Source: Clostridia bacterium (lineage in GTDB: Bacteria > Bacillota > Peptococcia > Peptococcales > SKKY01). Taken from it: a stretch of 34,697 bases of DNA. The notes under the pieces were generated by a model that worked only from the letters and a program-made list of their open reading frames with translations, did no database searches and had not been told where the DNA came from. Position numbers and translations under genes: made by a program. The DNA lies in NCBI GenBank assembly GCA_007123515.1, contig SKKY01000159.1, positions 1-34,697 of the forward strand, written 5' to 3'. Below are positions 16,058 through 22,704 of the stretch, one piece after another (within the stretch, counting starts at the first letter, position 1; every line of letters starts with the position of its first letter).

Positions 16058-17098
16058 TTGCCAGTCTTAGATAAAAGCAATTCGGCTGCCGTTGAAAAAT
16101 ATCTTGAATTTGTAAGGAGCCATACAAACAGAACCCTGACCCAGGACCCGGATTGGTCTGAGGTAAAATGGGACTGGGGTAGTGAACAGGTGTATCTTGA
16201 AGAGGACGGTCAAATCATTGCGGCGATGTCTTTGCTAGTTAAAAAAGTTCCTTTTTTTGGTGCGCTTTTGTATGCTCCAAGAGGGCCGGTTGCAGAAAAT
16301 GCCGATCCTGTTCTTGTAAGGAAAATTGTTATTGAGGCTCAACCACTGGTGAAAAAATACAAAGCTTTTGCTCTTAAATTCGATCCGGAAACACCCTATT
16401 CGTCGGAGCTTGAGAAAGAATATGAGCAGGCTGGCTTTGTTGTTCGTAACAAAGGAGCTAAAAAGGATGCGCTGATCCAACCCAGATATAATATGGTTCT
16501 TCATTTTGAAGATCATGACCAGGAATCGATTATGCAAAAATTTAGTGGTAAGATTCGTAATCGTATTCGTTCAGCAGCGAAAAAAGGAGTCTATGCAGAG
16601 CATGGCAGGAGCGATCAATTTTTAGAAACGTTTTATGAAATCTACCTGGAAATGTCGGAAAGAAACAGACTGACTCCGAGATCCTATGAATATTTTTTAA
16701 AAATGCGTGAAGCTTTTCCAGGACTTCGGGTGTATCTTGCGAAGCATGAAGAGGATACCTTATCGGCGGGAGTCACGATTAACTATTATGGGAAGTTATA
16801 CTATTTGTATGCAGGAAGCCGTGATAAGAAAAGAAATTTAGGACCGAATCAGTTTTTAAATTACGAAATGATTCGCTGGGGTATTGAAGAAGGAGCTGAA
16901 CAGTACGATTTTGGGGGAGTCATTGCCCCAGATAAAAGTGATGGCCTATATGAATTTAAGATTGGTTTTTGTCACAAAGATGGAATGACTGAATATATTG
17001 GTGAGATTGATCAGGTGTATAAGAAGTTTTCATACTACGCTTTTACCCATCTTGTCCCAAAAATACAAAGATTACGAATTATATTGACAAGAAAGTAG
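16058..17098 (+). CDS. FemAB/FemX-type aminoacyltransferase (peptidoglycan bridge formation)
   Basis: A 346-residue protein of the FemABX group, built from two GNAT-like domains. Diagnostic segments are KIRNRIRSAAKKGV (about 165-180), LYYLYAGSRDKKRNLGPNQF and the closing EQYDFGGV. Known members add amino acids from aminoacyl-tRNA to the peptidoglycan stem peptide at the inner membrane face. The upstream ATP-grasp gene suggests a shared job; which residue this one adds cannot be read from sequence. The long coiled-coil arm of staphylococcal FemA is not obvious. ATG 16049 abuts the AAGGAG ribosome-binding site, so TTG 16058 is preferred. A consensus promoter for the tRNAs lies inside its last codons. 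Confidence 0.85.
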   Translation: MPVLDKSNSAAVEKYLEFVRSHTNRTLTQDPDWSEVKWDWGSEQVYLEEDGQIIAAMSLLVKKVPFFGALLYAPRGPVAENADPVLVRKIVIEAQPLVKKYKAFALKFDPETPYSSELEKEYEQAGFVVRNKGAKKDALIQPRYNMVLHFEDHDQESIMQKFSGKIRNRIRSAAKKGVYAEHGRSDQFLETFYEIYLEMSERNRLTPRSYEYFLKMREAFPGLRVYLAKHEEDTLSAGVTINYYGKLYYLYAGSRDKKRNLGPNQFLNYEMIRWGIEEGAEQYDFGGVIAPDKSDGLYEFKIGFCHKDGMTEYIGEIDQVYKKFSYYAFTHLVPKIQRLRIILTRK

Positions 17099-17112
17099 CG
17101 CTTCTGTATAAT
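17084..17112 (+). promoter_or_regulatory. Consensus promoter for the tRNA operon, inside the end of the fem gene
   Basis: A perfect TTGACA (17084-17089), a 17-base spacer and a perfect TATAAT (17107-17112). The -35 box lies in the last codons of the fem gene. Transcription would begin about 10 bases before tRNA-Lys. Confidence 0.9.
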
Positions 17113-17130
17113 TCAAAATCGTTGGTGCCT

Positions 17131-17206
17131 GAGCCATTAGCTCAGTTGGCAGAGCACCTGACTTTTAATCAGGGTGTCCCGCGTTCGAGTCGCGGATGGC
17201 TCACCA
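17131..17206 (+). tRNA. tRNA-Lys (UUU)
   Basis: 76 bases with encoded CCA. The acceptor GAGCCAT pairs with ATGGCTC. The anticodon loop CTTTTAA is closed by CCTGA/TCAGG and gives anticodon TTT. The T loop GTTCGAGTC is standard. First of three tRNAs. Confidence 0.97.
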
Positions 17207-17214
17207 TTAAATAT

Positions 17215-17291
17215 GGCGCGTTGGAGAAGCGGCTTAACTCACCAGCCTTTCACGCTGGCATTCACGGGTTCGAATCCCGTACGCGTCACCA
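17215..17291 (+). tRNA. tRNA-Glu (UUC)
   Basis: 77 bases with encoded CCA. The acceptor GGCGCGT pairs with ACGCGTC (one G-T pair). The anticodon loop CTTTCAC is closed by CCAGC/GCTGG, giving anticodon TTC. The T arm is CGGGTTCGAATCCCG. Confidence 0.96.
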
Positions 17292-17300
17292 TTTTATTTT

Positions 17301-17376
<76 letters not shown>

Positions 17377-17377
17377 T

Positions 17378-17416
17378 AAAAAACTCCTTATTGCAATGTG
17401 CAATGAGGAGTTTTTT
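17378..17416. terminator. Bidirectional terminator between the tRNAs and the BCCT transporter gene
   Basis: An 18-bp stem (17378-17395 with 17399-17416, one G-T pair) with a 3-base loop. It has A residues on the left and T residues on the right, so it should work on both strands, stopping the tRNA operon and the convergent transporter gene. Confidence 0.9.
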
Positions 17417-17475
17417 AGTGCGTGTTTATAAAGCTGTAATTTAGTTTTTAGAGTCAGACATAGACCGAAATTTTC

Positions 17476-19461
17476 TTATCTTGTAATATGTAGAAAATGC
17501 ATATGCTTTTCATACTGATCTAAAACATTATTTATCAGTTGTTCCTTGGTCCAGCCCATCACATCGTAGTTCTGTCCGCCTTCTTTTAAGTAGACTTCAG
17601 CGCGGTAATGTTTTTTAGTGTCCTGATATTCTTTGGCATCTTCTGTTAAGGCAAAGGCCGGGGGTGTATGAGGTCTTGGTCTGACTGAATAGAAGAAATT
17701 ATCTTCATCTTCATGATTTACTTCAATCCAGACCCTTCCGTCTTCACCTGTTTCAACAACGGCGTCAATTTCATTTTTCCGGAAAACACTGGCGACATCT
17801 TCAAGAGCTGGCTTTACCGTGTCAGAAATATAAGAGCAGACATCCTGTTTTTTGGGCTGATCGATAAGCGTATGTAATCGTTCCTGCCAGGAGACAGGAT
17901 TTTTTTGCGTATCGGGCATAACTATCGCTTCTTGAAGTGTGGTTTTTTTAATGACTTCAATTCGGAGAGCTTTAAGCAGTCCCCAACACATAATAAGCAT
18001 AATTAAAGTAAATGGCAGGGCGCTGGCTATGGCTGCTGTTTGTAAGGCGGTTAACCCTCCGGCTAAAAGTAGTGCGATGGCGACTAAACCCTCGGCCGTA
18101 GCCCAGAATATTCGTTGCCAGACAGGGCCTTCTTTTTCTCCACCGTTAGTCAGCATGTCAATAACAAGAGAACCGGAGTCTGATGAAGTTACGAAAAAAG
18201 TAACGACGAGTAAAGTAGCGATGCTTGCAACCAGTGTGGAAAATGGCAGATGCTCAAAAAATTCAAAAAGAGCCATGGTGGTATCGGTAGCAACCGCATC
18301 AGATAATTGGGTGAGCCCCTGTTGCATAATCATATGGATGCCGGTATTTCCAAAAAAGGTCATCCACATAAAAGTAAATCCGACGGGTACCATCAAAACA
18401 CCTACCACAAATTCGCGAATGGTGCGCCCTCTGGAGACGCGGGCAATAAACATTCCTACAAAGGGAGACCAGGCGATCCACCAGCCCCAGTAAAAAAGCG
18501 TCCATCCACCGATCCAATCGCCGGGTTCATAGGCATATAGGTAGAAGGTTTGATTGATGACGTCCGCAATATAACTTCCGGTATTTTGGACAAGAGTCTG
18601 TAAAAGAAAGACGGTAGGCCCTGCGATCAATACAAATGCCAAGAGAGAAACCGCCATGATCATATTGAGTTCGGAAATTCTTTTGATACCTGCATCAAGC
18701 CCGGAGGCAACTGATCCGGTGGCTATCAGGGTAATAATGGCAATTAAGAGGATTTGGACAAAAGTCGTATTTGGTACCCCGAAAAGATAATTGAGTCCAG
18801 AGTTAACCTGCAATACGCCAAGACCAAGTGAGGTCGCGACGCCAAAAATTGTACCGATAACGGCGAAAGTATCAACAATGTGTCCAATCGGTCCATAGAT
18901 CCTGTCACCGATCAACGGGTAGAGTGATGAACGAATGGCAAGAGGGAGGTTGTGTCTAAAAGAAAAATAGGCCAGTGAAATGGCTACAACGGCGTAGATT
19001 GCCCAAGCATGGATGCCCCAGTGGAAAAAAGTAATTTTCATAGCCTCGCGGGCTGCATTGACAGTAGCGCCATCACCTACCGGGGGGTTCATGTAGTGCA
19101 TGACCGGTTCGGCCACACCAAAAAACAAAAGACCGATGCCCATCCCTGCGGAAAAAAGCATGGCAAACCAGGAAATATAGTTATAATCTGGCTCACTGTG
19201 ATCCGGTCCGAGCTTAATAAGGCCGTTTTTTGAAATGCCAAGAAAAATAACGAAGATCAGAAAAATGGCTACAGAAAGAACATAAAACCATCCGGTGGTG
19301 TCTATAATCCATGTCTGGACTGATGTAAATACTCGTTCAGTAGTTGCCGGAGCAATCACCGTCAGCGTCACAAATATGATAGTGATAATGGCGGAGCTGA
19401 AAAAAACGGGTGGATTGATTCTAATTTCAGGTTTTTTAAAAAATCGCTTTTTTTCTTTCAT
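17476..19461 (-). CDS. BCCT family choline/glycine betaine transporter, BetT-like
   Basis: A 661-residue transporter with about 12 transmembrane helices. Family signatures include GMGIGLLFFGVAEP (about 106-119) and the Trp-rich WGWWIAWSPFVGMF followed by ARVSRGRTIREF. A soluble C-terminal domain of about 140 residues ends with NNVLDQYEKHMHFLHITR. That domain resembles the long tail of E. coli BetT rather than the short tails of OpuD or BetP, which favours choline or betaine uptake driven by an ion gradient, with the tail sensing osmotic state. The substrate is inferred. ATG 19461 follows GGAGG at 8 bases; a GTG at 19476 overlaps that site and is rejected. It is divergent from the flavin disulfide reductase gene. 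Confidence 0.92.
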   Translation of the reverse strand: MKEKKRFFKKPEIRINPPVFFSSAIITIIFVTLTVIAPATTERVFTSVQTWIIDTTGWFYVLSVAIFLIFVIFLGISKNGLIKLGPDHSEPDYNYISWFAMLFSAGMGIGLLFFGVAEPVMHYMNPPVGDGATVNAAREAMKITFFHWGIHAWAIYAVVAISLAYFSFRHNLPLAIRSSLYPLIGDRIYGPIGHIVDTFAVIGTIFGVATSLGLGVLQVNSGLNYLFGVPNTTFVQILLIAIITLIATGSVASGLDAGIKRISELNMIMAVSLLAFVLIAGPTVFLLQTLVQNTGSYIADVINQTFYLYAYEPGDWIGGWTLFYWGWWIAWSPFVGMFIARVSRGRTIREFVVGVLMVPVGFTFMWMTFFGNTGIHMIMQQGLTQLSDAVATDTTMALFEFFEHLPFSTLVASIATLLVVTFFVTSSDSGSLVIDMLTNGGEKEGPVWQRIFWATAEGLVAIALLLAGGLTALQTAAIASALPFTLIMLIMCWGLLKALRIEVIKKTTLQEAIVMPDTQKNPVSWQERLHTLIDQPKKQDVCSYISDTVKPALEDVASVFRKNEIDAVVETGEDGRVWIEVNHEDEDNFFYSVRPRPHTPPAFALTEDAKEYQDTKKHYRAEVYLKEGGQNYDVMGWTKEQLINNVLDQYEKHMHFLHITR

Positions 19462-19620
19462 ATAGCGGACCTCCACAATAAGATCATTTAATACAGTAGT
19501 ATATATTAATATACAAATTTTTTAAATATTTGTAATATATAACCTGGTCAAGCAAAGGTTTAAACAAGAAGAATTTAGTTTATGGATAGTTTGATATAGA
19601 TAAAAAGAGGGTGTGATTTT
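19462..19620. promoter_or_regulatory. AT-rich divergent control region
   Basis: About 160 bases between two divergent genes. It holds short AT-rich inverted repeats (GTATA/TATAC around 19500-19513 and ACAAAT/ATTTGT around 19513-19533). A possible minus-strand promoter for the transporter has TTGACC at 19551-19546 and TATTTA at 19528-19523. No clear consensus promoter was found for the plus-strand gene. Confidence 0.35.
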
Positions 19621-20973
19621 ATGAGACAGCACTATGAGGTAATTGTTATCGGTACTGGGGCAGCAGGAACCACTGCAGCAGCTATATGTAATAAAGAAGG
19701 CAAAAAAGTGGCTATTATCGATGAAAGAGAATTAGGCGGAACTTGTGCCTTAAGAGGTTGCGATGCTAAAAAAATATTCACGGGTCTGGCAGAATTAGTT
19801 GACTGGAATCAACGAATGTCCGACAAAGGGATTGTAGATCAGGCTGAAACGAATTGGGAAGATATTCTTTCTTTTAAAAATAAAATGAAAAAAGGATTTC
19901 CTGAACAAAAAGAAGCTTATTTTGAAAAATATGGAATTGACGTTTATCGGGGTATAGCATCGTTCTATTCTGAAAAGGAAGTAAAGGTTGGCAATGCAAT
20001 TTTATCAGGTGATTACATCGTAATTGCTACGGGTGCTAAACCAAGAGAGTTGCCTTTTGAAGGGGCGAACCACTTGATCACCAGCGAAGAATTTCTAGAC
20101 TTAGAACAATTGCCTGAAAAAATGGTTTTTGTTGGTGGAGGATATATTTCCTTTGAATTTGCTCATATCACTTCAAGGCTGGGAGTAGAAACCCATATCA
20201 TTGAATTTCAGGATCGCGTTTTACAGAACTTTGAAAAAAACATGGTTGATAAAATGCTTGAGAAAAGTGCTCAGGCAGGTATCCAAATTCATTTAGAAAC
20301 CAGCGTGGAGAAGATCGAAGAACAGGGCACTCAGTATAAGATTATTGCTGAAAAAGATGGAAAATCTTTTGAGATGGAGGCAGGAGTCGTAGTAAATGGA
20401 GCCGGTCGGATACCGAATATTGAGAGTCTTAATTTAGAAAAAGGAAAAGTATCATATTCGGAAAAAGGGATTGAAGTTAATCAGTATTTACAGAGTCCAA
20501 GCAATCCGGCTGTCTATGCCGCCGGAGATGTCAGTCATACGAAAGGACTGCCGCTTACCCCGGTTGCAGGAGTTGAAGGAGCGGTGGTTGGTGAAAATAT
20601 TATTAAAGGGAATAGTAATAGTCCCGACTATTCAATGATTGCAACAACTTTGTTTACCATTCCTAAAATTTCAGCAGCAGGAATGTCAGAAGAAGAAGCT
20701 AAAAAGCAGGGTATTCATTATGAGATAAAACAAAAAGACATGTCAGACTGGTACTCCTATAAAAGAACAAATGATGGACATGCGATGTGTAAAGTGCTGA
20801 TTGATCCGAATAGTGATTTGATTTTAGGCGTTCAGGCCGTGGGTGGATATGCCGATCATATAGTAAACCATCTGGCGCTGGCGATCAAACACAAAATACC
20901 GGTCGGCGAAATACAGGCAATGATGTATTCTTATCCGAGTATCGAGTCAGACCTTCAGCATATTCTAAAATAG
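19621..20973 (+). CDS. Class I flavin disulfide reductase family protein (glutathione reductase/LPD fold)
   Basis: A 450-residue FAD and NAD(P)H enzyme. The N-terminal FAD motif IGTGAAGTTAA, the redox pair C42-x4-C47 (GGTCALRGC), a second Rossmann motif (FVGGGYISFEFA), an FAD-contact ATG motif (VIATGAKP) and AAGDVS are all present. At the C-terminus, where dihydrolipoamide and glutathione reductases carry the catalytic His of HPxxxE, this protein reads YPSIESD (438-444), so the His-Glu acid-base pair is missing. It may therefore use another substrate than glutathione or lipoamide, perhaps a small thiol or another acceptor; I cannot say which. GAGGGTG precedes ATG 19621. It ends 66 bases before the SCIFF precursor, which has its own promoter. 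Confidence 0.85.
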   Translation: MRQHYEVIVIGTGAAGTTAAAICNKEGKKVAIIDERELGGTCALRGCDAKKIFTGLAELVDWNQRMSDKGIVDQAETNWEDILSFKNKMKKGFPEQKEAYFEKYGIDVYRGIASFYSEKEVKVGNAILSGDYIVIATGAKPRELPFEGANHLITSEEFLDLEQLPEKMVFVGGGYISFEFAHITSRLGVETHIIEFQDRVLQNFEKNMVDKMLEKSAQAGIQIHLETSVEKIEEQGTQYKIIAEKDGKSFEMEAGVVVNGAGRIPNIESLNLEKGKVSYSEKGIEVNQYLQSPSNPAVYAAGDVSHTKGLPLTPVAGVEGAVVGENIIKGNSNSPDYSMIATTLFTIPKISAAGMSEEEAKKQGIHYEIKQKDMSDWYSYKRTNDGHAMCKVLIDPNSDLILGVQAVGGYADHIVNHLALAIKHKIPVGEIQAMMYSYPSIESDLQHILK

Positions 20974-20984
20974 ACTTTATGTTA

Positions 20985-21013
20985 TTGTTATTTCTTTTGG
21001 AATTTGTTATAAT
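20985..21013 (+). promoter_or_regulatory. Strong extended -10 promoter for scfA
   Basis: TTGTTA (20985-20990), a 17-base spacer and TATAAT (21008-21013) with an extended TG one base upstream (21005-21006). The transcript would start about 20 bases before the scfA ATG. Confidence 0.75.
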
Positions 21014-21039
21014 TCCCTTGCAAAGTGAGGTGGAGTATC

Positions 21040-21180
21040 ATGAAAAAACATATCAAAACGATTTCTAAAAAAGATTTAAAATGCACGATAAAAAAAGGCG
21101 GATGTGGAGAATGCCCTACTTCATGCCAGTCAGCATGCAAAACATCATGCACTGTTAGCAATCAAACATGTAAAAATTAA
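21040..21180 (+). CDS. scfA: SCIFF ranthipeptide precursor (six cysteines in forty-five residues)
   Basis: A 46-residue peptide. The C-terminal half carries the SCIFF pattern GGCGECPTSCQSACKTSC followed by NQTC, giving C22, C25, C29, C33, C37 and C44. The N-terminus MKKHIKTISKKDLK is the conserved leader. There is an additional cysteine at C15 inside the leader, making seven. SCIFF peptides are near-universal in Clostridia; the partner radical SAM enzyme forms Cys thioether bridges to other residues. Later work connects them to quorum-sensing-like or metabolic control, but the role is unsettled. GAGGTGG precedes ATG. The maturase follows after a terminator and a palindromic repeat. Confidence 0.95.
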   Translation: MKKHIKTISKKDLKCTIKKGGCGECPTSCQSACKTSCTVSNQTCKN

Positions 21181-21206
21181 TACTACAAAATATATAAGAC
21201 AGAAGC

Positions 21207-21238
21207 CAGATCCTTTCCTAAAAGGGTCTGATTTTTTT
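21207..21238 (+). terminator. Terminator between scfA and scfB
   Basis: CAGATCCTTT (21207-21216) pairs with AAAGGGTCTG (21221-21230) with one G-T pair and a CCTA loop. A run of seven T residues follows (21232-21238). Partial termination here would give more precursor than maturase. Confidence 0.88.
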
Positions 21239-21244
21239 GTTTTG

Positions 21245-21315
21245 TTGGGGACGTTTCCCTCTGGTATACCAGAGGGAAACGTCCCCAATGGTATTACAAT
21301 TAGGGACACTTCTTG
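21245..21315 (+). repeat. REP/REPIN-like palindromic repeat, copy 1 (inverted relative to copy 2)
   Basis: A perfect 44-base palindrome (21245-21288) centred on GGTATACC, followed by a flank that ends in GGGACACTTCTTG at about 21303-21315. Reverse-complemented, the whole 71-base unit matches 33946-34016 almost base for base. It lies between scfA and its maturase, directly after the scfA terminator, and may add to termination. The arrangement (long stem plus a flanking GTGTCCC half-site) resembles REP-type elements moved in trans by Y1 transposases; no such transposase is in the window. Confidence 0.85.
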
Positions 21316-21335
21316 TCAGGGAGGAAAGAGTAATA

Positions 21336-22703
21336 ATGAACAGCTATGATTTTAACCGGATTCACTTTTATCAATATGACGACTTATATATCCTGATTGA
21401 TATTAATTCGGACAGTATTCATCAGATTGATGAAATGACGTATCACTTATTACAGATATTAAAAGAAACTAATGACTGCCAAGCAGCAATTATGGAGATG
21501 CAGAAAGCCGGATATCAAAAGGATGAAGTACAGGAAGTTATAAATGAAATTGATGAGCTGGCAGAAGAAGGGATACTATTTTCCTCTGATGAAGAGATTC
21601 TGCGTTTTATGCCGGAGCAGAATCCTATCGTTAAAGCGATGTGTCTGCATATCGCTCACGACTGTAATTTGCGCTGTCCATATTGTTTTGCTGATCAGGG
21701 ACCTTACGGGGGAGATCTTTCATTGATGGATGAAGATACAGGTGTAGCTGCCATTGACTTCTTGTTTGAGGCCTCGGGTAACAGGAAGAATCTGAACATT
21801 GACTTTTTTGGTGGAGAGCCCTTGATGAATTTTGATGTCGTAAAAGAGCTAATTTTGTATATCGGTAAAAAATCAGAAGAAACAGGGAAAGTTCCAGAGC
21901 TGACCCTTACGACTAATGCGCTTTTGCTTGACAAAGAAAAAGGTGATTTTCTTAAAAAACATGAAATCAGTGTGGTTTTAAGTATTGACGGACGTCCGGA
22001 AGTTCACGACAAAATGCGTTTTACGGCTAACCAAAAAGGTTCTTATGATACGGTTATGAAGAACATTCAGGAATTTATAAAAGACGGGTACTCAAAATAT
22101 ATTGTACGAGGTACGTTTACCAGTGAAAATCTTGATTTTGTTAAAGATTTACAACATCTTAGCGATTACGGATTGAAGAATTTATCAATAGAACCGGTGG
22201 TGGCTCCGGAGAGTGCATCGTATGCAATAAAAGAAAGCGATATTCCTGTCGTGCTTGAAAGTTATGAAGAGTTGACCCGCCTGCTTGAAAAAAATGAGGA
22301 GTTTAACTTTTTTCATTTTAATATCGATATATACAAAGGGCCTTGCCTGCCTAAAAGAATTTCAGCCTGCGGTGCGGGTCATGAATATCTTGCCATAAGT
22401 CCTAAAGGGGACATTTATCCCTGTCATCAGTTTGTTGGGAATCTGGACTTTAAGATGGGTACAGTGCAAACTGGCTATAAAAAGGATATCGGAAAAACAT
22501 TGCAGAATGCAAACGTCTTAAATAAACAGGAGTGTATGAGTTGCTGGGCAAGGTTTTACTGCAGTGGGGGTTGCCATGCTAGTAACCATTATGACCGTGG
22601 TGATTTGATGCAAGTTTACCGCACAGGATGTGAATTACAGAAAAAAAGGATTGAATGCGCGATAGCTCTTGTTTTAAAAAAGAACAATAGGGTAGCAGAC
22701 TAA
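21336..22703 (+). CDS. scfB: SCIFF maturase, radical SAM/SPASM enzyme
   Basis: A 455-residue maturase. The N-terminal PqqD-like recognition domain (about 1-95) should bind the ScfA leader. The radical SAM site is C110-x3-C114-x2-C117 (CNLRCPYC). A SPASM region with auxiliary clusters follows: C337, C345, C363, C400, C403, C409, C413, C432 and C441, including CGAGHEYLAISPKGDIYPC and YCSGGCHASNHY. Length and cysteine pattern match the SCIFF maturase family (TIGR03974 type), which forms thioether bonds on the precursor. The frame is open further upstream through the palindromic repeat, but GGGAGGAAAG at 21320-21329 and ATG 21336 fix the start. Confidence 0.95.
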   Translation: MNSYDFNRIHFYQYDDLYILIDINSDSIHQIDEMTYHLLQILKETNDCQAAIMEMQKAGYQKDEVQEVINEIDELAEEGILFSSDEEILRFMPEQNPIVKAMCLHIAHDCNLRCPYCFADQGPYGGDLSLMDEDTGVAAIDFLFEASGNRKNLNIDFFGGEPLMNFDVVKELILYIGKKSEETGKVPELTLTTNALLLDKEKGDFLKKHEISVVLSIDGRPEVHDKMRFTANQKGSYDTVMKNIQEFIKDGYSKYIVRGTFTSENLDFVKDLQHLSDYGLKNLSIEPVVAPESASYAIKESDIPVVLESYEELTRLLEKNEEFNFFHFNIDIYKGPCLPKRISACGAGHEYLAISPKGDIYPCHQFVGNLDFKMGTVQTGYKKDIGKTLQNANVLNKQECMSCWARFYCSGGCHASNHYDRGDLMQVYRTGCELQKKRIECAIALVLKKNNRVAD

Positions 22704-22704
22704 A

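Noticed and set aside
17939..18493. 184-codon plus-strand frame inside the BCCT transporter gene
   Set aside because: It is opposite to a well-supported 12-helix transporter, has no ribosome-binding site and shows no family features.
19480..19560. Possible Rex or similar redox operator in the AT-rich divergent region
   Set aside because: The short repeats do not fit TTGTGAA-type or other operator consensus well enough.
21237..21335. Upstream extension of scfB by 33 codons
   Set aside because: The extension reads through the palindromic repeat; GGGAGGAAAG and ATG 21336 give a proper start and the normal family length.
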